Assembly: GCA_937871605.1 (NCBI GenBank)
Contig: CALMRM010000096.1
Coordinates: 1-8,762 of the forward strand
Source of the DNA: an uncultured Terriglobus sp.
Lineage (GTDB): Bacteria; Acidobacteriota; Terriglobia; Terriglobales; Acidobacteriaceae
Length of the DNA: 8,762 bases
Reading direction: 5' to 3'
This document shows, piece after piece, positions 1-6,415 of the stretch (position 1 is its first letter; each line of letters opens with the position of its first letter). The notes beneath the pieces are model-generated. The model did not search any database and was not told the DNA's origin. It saw only the letters and a program-made list of their open reading frames with translations. A program made the position numbers and the translations under genes.

Positions 1-22
1 GCCAGCCAGAGACATCACCAGC

Positions 23-52
23 AAAAGGCTCGCCACGCTCGGCGAGCCCTTT
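23..52 (-). terminator. Rho-independent terminator after the small basic protein gene
   Basis: A perfect 8-bp inverted repeat (GGCTCGCC at 27-34, GGCGAGCC at 41-48) encloses a 6-nt loop. Read on the minus strand the stem is followed by four T residues (positions 26-23), the usual form of an intrinsic terminator. It starts about 20 nt after the stop codon of the 71-223 gene, so it probably ends the pcrA plus small-gene transcript. On the plus strand the stem is followed by CTTT, so it might also act weakly in the other direction. Confidence 0.8.
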
Positions 53-70
53 GCAGCACTTACTGAGGAA

Positions 71-223
71 CTAGCGCTTGTTTGTGCCCTTGGCAGCGGT
101 CCTCATCTTCTGCTTGTTGCTGCCGCGTGGGGTGGTGCGGGGCTTCTTGGGGGCTGCGTTTTTGCGTGCAGTGCGCTTTGCGGTCTTGCGCTCGTCGTGG
201 GACAGTGCCTTGGTATTTGCCAT
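71..223 (-). CDS. Small, highly basic 50-residue protein of unknown function
   Basis: ATG at 223-221, TAG at 73-71, giving 50 residues. I count 17 Lys/Arg (10 K, 7 R) against only one Asp and one Glu, with Ala, Thr, Pro and Asn making up most of the rest. The protein has no hydrophobic core or membrane segment. It begins MANTKALSHDERKTAKR and ends in KGTNKR. The composition resembles nucleic-acid-binding tails (histone H1-like or ribosomal-protein-like), but no named family is recognised and binding to DNA or RNA is inference. A purine-rich stretch (GAGAG, 8 nt before the ATG) could be its ribosome site. The gene sits 51 bp downstream of pcrA on the same strand and is followed by a clean terminator, which supports it as a real expressed gene. 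The opposite-strand frame over the same region (78-278) is better explained as a shadow. Confidence 0.62.
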   Translation of the reverse strand: MANTKALSHDERKTAKRTARKNAAPKKPRTTPRGSNKQKMRTAAKGTNKR

Positions 224-274
224 TCGTCTGAACTCTCTTTTCCTGAACTGTGTCGGCGTCTGTCGCGGCTGTGT

Positions 275-3200
275 TTAGAGCCGCTGCAGCTGGGCAAATT
301 TTTCCACCAGCTTTTTCACACCGTGCCCCTGAAATTGTACCGTGATCTTGGCATCCGGGCCGTCACCCTCGCGGGCTACGATGCTGCCTTCGCCATATTT
401 TGGGTGCCGGACGCGGCTGCCGCGCTTTAGCTCCGTCGCTCCGCCGGTATCAGGAATGTCCATCTTTGGGCGACCCGGCCCCCCGCCGAACTTGGTTTTG
501 CCGCCAAAGAAGCTGGCGATGTTGTCGATGGAGTCCGGCTTGATGCCGCCTGCGCTCGGCTTCGATGCTCCGAACTGCAGCCCATAATTGCTGCGTTGCG
601 TCTGCGCGGGCGTAGAGCCACTCTGGTCCTCGTCCTCGTAGCTGTAGTGGCGCTCACCGTCGCCGTCTTCACCCTTCTTGCCCCAGCGGCTCACACCCCC
701 GAACTTCGAAGAGCCGCCATAGCCGTACTCGCTGCGGAAGGCTGGGCGCTCCGCAGGCGAGCCAAGGTCTTCCACCAGCCTGGACGGGATCTCCTCTAAA
801 AAACGTGACGCCACACTGGCATCCGGCATGTCCGAGCCGTATCGGCGGCGGAAGCGCGCACGCGTCATCACCAGCGTATCCATGGCGCGTGTCATGCCCA
901 CGTAGCACAGGCGGCGCTCCTCTTCCAGGCCCGTGGGGTCCTGCATGGTGCGCGAACTGGGGAACAGCCCCTCTTCCATGCCGCACAGGAAGACTAGCGG
1001 GAATTCTAGCCCCTTGGCGGCGTGCAGCGTCATCAGTGTGACGCGCGCGTCCATGTTGATGCCGTCTGCGTCCGAAACCAGCGCGGCATGGTCCAGGAAG
1101 TCTGCCAGTGTTTCGGCGCGCTCCTGCGCATCCTGCGCGGCGTTGGCAAGTTCCTTCAGGTTCTCGATGCGGCTGAAGGCTTCAGGCGTACCCTCGGCTT
1201 CCAGCACCTTGATGTAGCCGCTGCGGTCGTTCAGAAACTTAATCAATTCCGGCAGGGTGGCCGGATCGCCGGGCGCGCGGAAGCCGTCGATGCGTGTGCT
1301 GGTCTCAGGTGCCGCGCTTGCGCTGTGCGCGGGTGTCTCTGACGCTGGCACGCCGGATTCGAGGATGGGCGCAGCTTCAGCGCGCAGCTTGGCGAAGCGG
1401 TCGCCAACTGCGGACTTCTTTGCGATTTTTTGTTGCTGGCTGGCCTGGAAAGGGTTGAACGATGCGGATTGCTGCTGGCTCTGATCCCGCATTTCCTCGT
1501 GACGTGGAGCACCCAATCCACTCTCTCCGGCGGACGGAAATGGGATGATCTCCGCACCTGCGGCGAGTGAGAGCGGTTGATCGTTGAAGGTGAAGTCGAA
1601 GCCTGTGCCATTATTTTCGGCATCGTTTTCAGTCGCGCCGCTGAAGTCGAAACTGGTACCTGTGTCGCTCTCATCCGCGTCTTCGATGTGGGCATTCTCT
1701 GGAGCCAGCGTGCTGCGCTCTTCACTGGGACCGAAGTCGAAGCCGAAGTTGAAGCTGGTATCGAAGCTCGTGTCTTCGTTCGCGTCGCTGCTGGAGGCGT
1801 TCTCCTCCGTGCCGGTGAACTCGGTGGCCGCTGCCGCCTGCAGGCCTGCATCGGTGGCCAAGGCGTCGCCAAAGCCGGGCCCCAGCATGGCGCGTGCATC
1901 CAGGATGATGCGCTGAAAGCCCTGCAGCGCGGTGAGTGCGCGCGCGGGTAGCAGTTGCTGTTCCACGGCACGGCGGATGGCGTCCCACGTGCTCAGGCCG
2001 GTGGTCAGCGCGATGCGCTCCAGCACCTCCAGCGTCGTCTTGCCGATGCCGCGCGCGGGCGAGTTGACCACGCGATTCAACGCGATGCTGTCGTGCGGAT
2101 TTTGCACCAGCTTCAGGTAGCTGAGCAGGTCCTTGACCTCGGCGCGCTCGTAAAAGCTGAAGCCGCCCACCATGTGGTACTGGATGTTGTAGCGGCGCAG
2201 CGACTCTTCCACCAGTCGCGACTGCGAGTTGGTGCGGTACAACACCGCGGCTTTCGGTGTCTCGCCGCGCTGGCCTGCCTCGCGTAGGTACGTCTGCATG
2301 CGGTCTGCGATGAACAGCGCCTCATTCTCGCCATCGGGTGCCTCGTAGTAGCCGATCAGCGAGCCGCCCTCGCGCGTGGTGAACAGCTCCTTACCCTTAC
2401 GCTGCGTGTTGTTGCGCACCACCGCGCCCGCGCCCTCAAGAATGGTCTGCGTCGAGCGGTAGTTCTGCTCAAGCCGAATGATGCGGGTGTTGTCGAAGTC
2501 CTTCTCGAAATCGAGGATGTTCTTGATGTCCGCGCCACGCCAGCTGTAGATGGACTGATCTTCATCGCCGACGACGCAGACGTTGCCGTGCTTGCCGCTC
2601 AAGAGCCGCATCAACTCGTACTGCGGGCGGTTGGTGTCCTGGTACTCGTCAATGAGGAGATAGCGGTAGCGGCGCTGGTACTTGTCGCGGGTCTCCGTGC
2701 TGGTCTTCAGCAGGCGCACGGTCTCGAGCAACAGGTCGTCGAAGTCCATTGCGTTGTTCTTGAACAGCTCGTCGCGGTAGATCTTGAAGATGTGCGCGAT
2801 GCGCTCTTCGAGCGGGTTGGTCGAGGCCAGGAAGTACTCCTGCGGATCGATCATGTGGTTCTTGGCCCAGGAGATGCGGCCCAGTGCCACGCGCGGCTTC
2901 AGCTGCTTGTCGTCGAAGCCCAGCCGCTTCAGCGCAGTTTTGACGATGGCCTGCTGGTCGCTGTCGTCGTAGATTGCGAAGCTCTTGGTCAGCCCCTTGC
3001 CATCCACCTTGAGCGCCTCAATGTCGCGCCGCAGAAAACGCACGCACATGGAGTGAAACGTGCTGATGGTGGGCCGTGCCAGCGACGTGTGGCCGATGAG
3101 CTTATCCACACGCTCGCCCATCTCCTTCGCGGCCTTGTTGGTGAAGGTGACGGCCAGAATGCTGTCGGGCGCAATGCCGCGCTCCTCAATCAGGTAGGCG

Positions 3201-3346
3201 ATGCGGTGCGTGATGACGCGCGTTTTGCCAGAGCCTGCGCCAGCCAGCAGCAGCACGGGGCCGTCAACGGACAGCACACCTTCCTGCTGTTGCGGATTCA
3301 TATTGTCCAACAGGCGTGACACGGCGGGGAACTGCTCCTGCTCCAT
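275..3346 (-). CDS. pcrA: ATP-dependent 3'-5' DNA helicase, PcrA/UvrD family (superfamily 1)
   Basis: Unwinds DNA during repair and replication and removes obstacles such as recombinase filaments or stalled polymerase (family knowledge). From the ATG at 3346 it has 1023 residues; PcrA/UvrD proteins are usually about 700-750. The SF1A motifs appear in order: Walker A AGAGSGKT at 35-42; motif Ia VTFTNKAAKEM just after; Walker B LLIDEYQDT at 230-238; motif III DEDQSIYSWRGA at 261-272; motif IV QNYRS at 294-298; motif V TLHAAKGLEFPLVF near 772-787; motif VI ERRLCYVGMTRA at 810-821. The last 50 residues (RGSRVRHPKYGEGSI onward) match the Tudor-like C-terminal domain that contacts RNA polymerase in PcrA. 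The extra length is mostly an acidic insert at about 494-689, within the 2B region, plus a Gly/Ser-rich linker before the C-terminal domain. The frame stays open 21 codons further upstream, but that stretch is not family-like. No clear Shine-Dalgarno is seen; Met at 3301 (MNPQQQ) is an alternative start. Confidence 0.95.
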   Translation of the reverse strand: MEQEQFPAVSRLLDNMNPQQQEGVLSVDGPVLLLAGAGSGKTRVITHRIAYLIEERGIAPDSILAVTFTNKAAKEMGERVDKLIGHTSLARPTISTFHSMCVRFLRRDIEALKVDGKGLTKSFAIYDDSDQQAIVKTALKRLGFDDKQLKPRVALGRISWAKNHMIDPQEYFLASTNPLEERIAHIFKIYRDELFKNNAMDFDDLLLETVRLLKTSTETRDKYQRRYRYLLIDEYQDTNRPQYELMRLLSGKHGNVCVVGDEDQSIYSWRGADIKNILDFEKDFDNTRIIRLEQNYRSTQTILEGAGAVVRNNTQRKGKELFTTREGGSLIGYYEAPDGENEALFIADRMQTYLREAGQRGETPKAAVLYRTNSQSRLVEESLRRYNIQYHMVGGFSFYERAEVKDLLSYLKLVQNPHDSIALNRVVNSPARGIGKTTLEVLERIALTTGLSTWDAIRRAVEQQLLPARALTALQGFQRIILDARAMLGPGFGDALATDAGLQAAAATEFTGTEENASSSDANEDTSFDTSFNFGFDFGPSEERSTLAPENAHIEDADESDTGTSFDFSGATENDAENNGTGFDFTFNDQPLSLAAGAEIIPFPSAGESGLGAPRHEEMRDQSQQQSASFNPFQASQQQKIAKKSAVGDRFAKLRAEAAPILESGVPASETPAHSASAAPETSTRIDGFRAPGDPATLPELIKFLNDRSGYIKVLEAEGTPEAFSRIENLKELANAAQDAQERAETLADFLDHAALVSDADGINMDARVTLMTLHAAKGLEFPLVFLCGMEEGLFPSSRTMQDPTGLEEERRLCYVGMTRAMDTLVMTRARFRRRYGSDMPDASVASRFLEEIPSRLVEDLGSPAERPAFRSEYGYGGSSKFGGVSRWGKKGEDGDGERHYSYEDEDQSGSTPAQTQRSNYGLQFGASKPSAGGIKPDSIDNIASFFGGKTKFGGGPGRPKMDIPDTGGATELKRGSRVRHPKYGEGSIVAREGDGPDAKITVQFQGHGVKKLVEKFAQLQRL
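1280..1867 (-). other. Acidic low-complexity insert in PcrA with repeated Phe-Asp-Phe motifs
   Basis: This stretch encodes about residues 494-689 of the helicase. It is rich in Asp, Glu, Ser, Ala, Thr and Asn and looks disordered. Its first half repeats a short aromatic/acidic motif: SFDTSFNFGFDFG, then TSFDFS, then TGFDFTF. At DNA level the plus-strand string GAAGTCGAA recurs at 1592-1600, 1643-1651 and 1733-1741, matching these repeats. The second half is Gln/Ala/Lys-rich. The frame is unbroken, with recognisable helicase sequence on both sides (YLKLVQNPHDSIALNRVV before, FLNDRSGYIKVLEAEGTPEAF after). It lies inside the 2B subdomain, the mobile and regulatory part of UvrD-like enzymes. A protein-docking role for the motifs is inference. 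Confidence 0.75.
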
Positions 3347-3407
3347 TTTAACCGGCATGCAATGCGGGACCGCCGCAGCGCACCCGGTACTATGGACGCA
3401 CACCCCC
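3347..3407. other. Divergent intergenic region between pcrA and the acyltransferase gene
   Basis: These 61 bp must serve the 5' ends of two divergent genes. I see no convincing -35/-10 pair in either direction; TACTAT at 3388-3393 is the only -10-like string on the plus strand and has no partner at proper spacing. Neither start codon has a clear Shine-Dalgarno. If the acyltransferase used the in-frame ATG at 3357 instead, only about 10 bp would remain. Confidence 0.35.
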
Positions 3408-4514
3408 ATGCCCGTGCAAGCAACGTCAACAGGAAAAAAGTTTTACCGGCCAGAGCTGGATGCGCTGCGATTCCTCGCATTTCTGCTGGTCTTCTTTGAC
3501 CACGGTAGCGGGTCATTCCACTCTGCACTGGCGACAAAGATCGGCGAGGCGTCCCGCTGCGGCCTGCAACTGTTCTTCGTCCTGAGTGCGTACCTCATTT
3601 CAGAACTGCTGCTGCGCGAACGGGAGAAGACGGGCACCATCCACATGCCAGCGTTTTTCGTGCGACGCGTGCTGCGCATCTGGCCGCTCTATTTCATTTT
3701 CATTGGGCTGATTTATCTTGCCGGTCGCTTTCACCATGGCTTTTTTCCCACGGGCGCTCTGCTGGCCTTTGTGGCGCTTGCGGGCAACTGGTGGATTTAC
3801 TTCAATCGCTTCCTGCAGTTTGCCGTGGGCATCCTGTGGAGCATTTCAGTCGAAGAGCAGTTCTACCTGGTGTGGCCATGGCTGGTACGCTTCGGCGGCA
3901 TGCGGGCGCTGCAGGCAGTGGTGCCGGTGGTGCTGGCGGTGTCGTCACTGGCCCTGTGGTACTCCGGCCATAACGTACTGCCGGTGAACAAATACTGGAC
4001 CAACAGCCTCATTGAGTTCGCGTATTTTGCGGTGGGCGCGGTGCTTGCGCTGGGGCTGCACCGAAGAGAGTTTCAGCCGTCTTTGCTGGCGCGCGTGAGC
4101 CTGTTTGCGACAGCAGTGGTGGCATTCCTGCTGCTGGTCTTTCCGTTCCCGGTAGCGGCAGAGGGCAGGGTCATCCACACACCCGGGCTGTTTGCCGCAT
4201 TCACGCTGCTGGGTGTGGTGAGCGTCTGCCTCTTCCTCGGTTTTTACGGGTTGCGCATGGGGCAGGGCAGTGGGCCGTTCCTATACCTGGGCCGCATCTC
4301 GTACGGGCTGTACGTCTTTCACTTGTTCGTATTGCAGGCGTGCGAGGCAGCGCTGCGCCGGGTGCACCTGCGCGGCGCAACCTATGCTGTCGTGCAGTTG
4401 AGCATGGCCTTGGCAGTCACCATTGTGATCGCGGCACTCTCCTACCGCTTTCTTGAGACGCCCTTCCTAAAGCTCAAAAGCCGGTTTACGTTTGTGCACT
4501 CGCGTGATGCGTAG
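3408..4514 (+). CDS. Membrane acyltransferase, acyltransferase 3 (OatA/ExoZ-like) family
   Basis: A polytopic membrane protein expected to move an acyl group, usually acetyl, onto a sugar of a cell-envelope glycan or exported polysaccharide; the substrate here cannot be read from sequence. The 368 residues from the ATG at 3408 show the family signatures: FYRPELDALRFLAFLLVFFDH at 12-32, with the conserved Arg and the His at 32; LFFVLSAYLISELL at 55-68; FFVRRVLRIWPLY at 83-95; WSISVEEQFYLVWP at 144-157, with the paired acidic residues; LGRISYGLYVFH at 294-305; SYRFLETPFLKLK near the end. About ten hydrophobic segments are visible and no extracellular SGNH domain is fused. The frame is open back to 3201, but that part overlaps pcrA and lacks family character; the in-frame ATG at 3357 is another possible start. 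It is the only plus-strand gene, and neighbouring genes give no clue to a glycan pathway. Confidence 0.9.
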   Translation: MPVQATSTGKKFYRPELDALRFLAFLLVFFDHGSGSFHSALATKIGEASRCGLQLFFVLSAYLISELLLREREKTGTIHMPAFFVRRVLRIWPLYFIFIGLIYLAGRFHHGFFPTGALLAFVALAGNWWIYFNRFLQFAVGILWSISVEEQFYLVWPWLVRFGGMRALQAVVPVVLAVSSLALWYSGHNVLPVNKYWTNSLIEFAYFAVGAVLALGLHRREFQPSLLARVSLFATAVVAFLLLVFPFPVAAEGRVIHTPGLFAAFTLLGVVSVCLFLGFYGLRMGQGSGPFLYLGRISYGLYVFHLFVLQACEAALRRVHLRGATYAVVQLSMALAVTIVIAALSYRFLETPFLKLKSRFTFVHSRDA

Positions 4515-4517
4515 CGC

Positions 4518-5204
4518 CTACTGGGCTGCGTTGGCCGCGTTCTGCGGCTCTACCTTGACGACGTTCGCATGGCAGGTGCGAATGTTTTGGCAGGCGACAG
4601 GCCGCCCGTCCCGGCTCAAGCAGGCCTCGATGGCTGTTAGGTTGTTGTGTCCGCAAGAGAGAGCGAAGCTGCCCTGCGGAAACGTGGGATTGGCCGCGTA
4701 AAACATCCCCAGGATCGTCTCCGGTGCCAGCATCTGCGTGCCTGTGACGTGCTGGAACGTCTCCGGAATCTTCAGCGCCGTGTAGGCCTGCCTCGCTAGG
4801 GCAAAGTAAGCGTCCGGCGCAAGCGTGGTGCAGGTGCCGTGCTTGGCCCACTCATGCTGCAGCAGGGAGAGGTCGGGCGTCATGTCCAGGTTTTGCTCGG
4901 GGTGTGTAGGGCCAGGGCGCGTAGCGCACGTGGCGGGGTAGCTGCCATCGAAGTTTTGTGGCCAAAGCCCGTGCAGCACAAAGCCATGCGGCGTGGTGCA
5001 TTCTGTGCCGCTGCGCGCTGCTTGCTCTGCCGGCGTTAATGTGTGCAGCGTGCTGCAGAACTCGGGTGCCCACGACAGGTTTAGCAGGTAGTAGTCATAC
5101 TGGCCGGGCTCGGACTTGATCTCCTGCGCTTTGGTTCCGCAGGGGAGCAGCGCGGCTGCCACAGCGAGAGCGGCCGCAAAGAGAGAGGAGTAGAGAGTCT
5201 TCAC
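4518..5204 (-). CDS. Secreted ribonuclease T2 family endoribonuclease
   Basis: Cleaves single-stranded RNA through 2',3'-cyclic phosphate intermediates, in the periplasm or outside the cell (family knowledge). Both catalytic signatures are intact: CAS I HGFVLHGLWPQ at 73-83, with catalytic His78, and CAS II HEWAKHGTC at 117-125, with His117, Glu118 and His122. The N-terminus is a Sec-type signal peptide: Lys2, a hydrophobic run at about 8-21, and a likely cut after GTKA at 26. The mature part has eight cysteines (50, 69, 93, 125, 184, 195, 205, 211), enough for four disulfides, consistent with an exported enzyme. The length of 228 residues is normal. No ATG precedes the signal peptide at a sensible place; two adjacent GTG codons (5207 and 5204) do, and I use 5204. 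A GGAG overlaps this point, so the exact start is uncertain. The gene lies 56 bp after the MFS gene on the same strand and ends 3 bp from the convergent acyltransferase gene. Confidence 0.92.
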   Translation of the reverse strand: MKTLYSSLFAAALAVAAALLPCGTKAQEIKSEPGQYDYYLLNLSWAPEFCSTLHTLTPAEQAARSGTECTTPHGFVLHGLWPQNFDGSYPATCATRPGPTHPEQNLDMTPDLSLLQHEWAKHGTCTTLAPDAYFALARQAYTALKIPETFQHVTGTQMLAPETILGMFYAANPTFPQGSFALSCGHNNLTAIEACLSRDGRPVACQNIRTCHANVVKVEPQNAANAAQ

Positions 5205-5260
5205 CACTCCACTGTACCGGTGGCGTGTGTCACAGGGCCGCGTGCTGCCTGGTGCATTCT

Positions 5261-6412
5261 TCAGACGGTGAGCTGCGCCCGGTCGAACCGCTGCGAGACT
5301 GCTGCCGCGCCCGCTGCCAGCAGTGCTACGGCCGCGCTGGCATAGGCCAGGTTGCGATAGCCAAAACCCGCGGTCAGCACGCCGGCACCCAGCGTGGCAC
5401 CCAGCGCATTGCCCAGGTTGAATGCGCCCTGGTTGAGCGTGGAGGCCAAATTCTGTGCGCCTTTTGCCTGGTCCACCACGCGGGTCTGCAGCGGCGCTCC
5501 CACGGCAAAGTGGAGCATGCCCCAAAGGAAGATGGCAGCGATGCAGGTGCCTGCATGCAACTCCGCCCAGGGGAACAGCAGGAACAACGCCATGAGCACA
5601 ACAAAGCCGATGACGACGGCGGCAATGCCGTGCCGGTCGGTCAGCACGCCACCCAGCAGATTACCGATTGTGATGGCCGCGCCAAACGCCACCAGAACAC
5701 CCGTGACGCCGTGGGGCGTAACGTGCGTGACCACCTCGAGGATTGGCGTGATGTAGGTGAGCACGCAAAACATGCTGGTGGAGGACAGCACACTGGTGCT
5801 CAGGACGATCAGCACCTCCTTGCGCGCGACCGAGCGCAATTCGTGCCGCAGTTCCACCGGCTCGGCGTGCTGGTGCGGCACCATGCTCCACACGGCCGCA
5901 GCGGCGACGAGGCCGATGGGCACAATGGCCCAGAAGGCCGCGCGCCAGCCGTATGCCTGGCCCAACGCCGTGCCTGCGGGAACGCCCAGGACGTTGGCCA
6001 GCGTGAGTCCACTGAACATAATGGCCACGGCGCGCGCCCGCTGCTCATGCGGCACCACGTTGGCCGCCACGATGCTGCCAATGCCGAAGAACGCGCCATG
6101 CATCAGCGCGGTGCAGATGCGTGCTGTCAGCAGCAAGCTGAAGGTGGGTGCAAGCGCACACGCCGTGTTGCCCAGGATGAACAGGCACATCAGCAGTATG
6201 AGCGCACGCTTGCGATCCACCTTCGCCAGTGCCAGCACCAGCAAGGGCGAACCAATCGTGACAGAGAGCGCATACGCGCTGACCAGCGTGCCCGCCTTCG
6301 GGATGCTGACGGCGAAGTCGCGCGCCAAGTCGGGCAAGAGGCCCATGATGATGAACTCTGTGGTGCCGATGCCAAAGGCAGCGACGGCAAGGGCGAACAG
6401 GGGCTTACGCAT
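5261..6412 (-). CDS. MFS transporter, AraJ/YdhP-like (DHA1 drug or sugar efflux type)
   Basis: An inner-membrane secondary transporter of 383 residues with about 12 hydrophobic segments in two halves, joined by a charged loop near 178-200. The N-terminus (MRKPLFALAVAAFGIGTTEF, then MGLLPDLARDFAVS and AYALSVTIGSPLL) is typical of the AraJ/YdhP/SotB-like branch of proton-driven exporters. A motif C-like region, which marks antiporters, is seen at about 134-161 (SGLTLANVLGVPAGTALG, then GWRAAFW). A motif A-like GGVLTDRHG lies at 254-262 in the second half; the first-half motif A is degenerate (AKVDRKRA), as usual for this branch. The substrate cannot be told. The ATG lies 3 bp after the purF stop with no strong Shine-Dalgarno of its own, so expression probably depends on translation of purF. 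Export of a purine or related compound is a guess from position only. Confidence 0.88.
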   Translation of the reverse strand: MRKPLFALAVAAFGIGTTEFIIMGLLPDLARDFAVSIPKAGTLVSAYALSVTIGSPLLVLALAKVDRKRALILLMCLFILGNTACALAPTFSLLLTARICTALMHGAFFGIGSIVAANVVPHEQRARAVAIMFSGLTLANVLGVPAGTALGQAYGWRAAFWAIVPIGLVAAAAVWSMVPHQHAEPVELRHELRSVARKEVLIVLSTSVLSSTSMFCVLTYITPILEVVTHVTPHGVTGVLVAFGAAITIGNLLGGVLTDRHGIAAVVIGFVVLMALFLLFPWAELHAGTCIAAIFLWGMLHFAVGAPLQTRVVDQAKGAQNLASTLNQGAFNLGNALGATLGAGVLTAGFGYRNLAYASAAVALLAAGAAAVSQRFDRAQLTV

Positions 6413-6415
6413 CCG

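Noticed and set aside
2588..3319. 243-codon open frame on the plus strand opposite the N-terminal half of pcrA
   Set aside because: It is antisense to intact helicase motifs, with no recognisable domain or ribosome site.
3388..3393. TACTAT as a -10 element for the acyltransferase gene
   Set aside because: No -35-like hexamer at proper spacing; a single six-base match is expected by chance.
3347..3409. 21-codon N-terminal extension of the helicase
   Set aside because: The extension is not helicase-like, and it would overlap the start of the divergent acyltransferase; the ATG at 3346 leads directly into typical PcrA sequence.
5186..5195. Lipobox at Cys22 of RNase T2 making it a lipoprotein
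   Set aside because: The sequence LLPC has Pro just before the Cys, which does not fit a lipobox; an ordinary signal-peptidase site after Ala26 fits better.
5205..5260. Possible terminator or promoter between the MFS and RNase T2 genes
   Set aside because: Only short, imperfect inverted repeats and no T-run or promoter pair were found.
5205..5525. 107-codon N-terminal extension of RNase T2
   Set aside because: It overlaps the MFS gene and lies before a clear signal peptide, which must be at the N-terminus.
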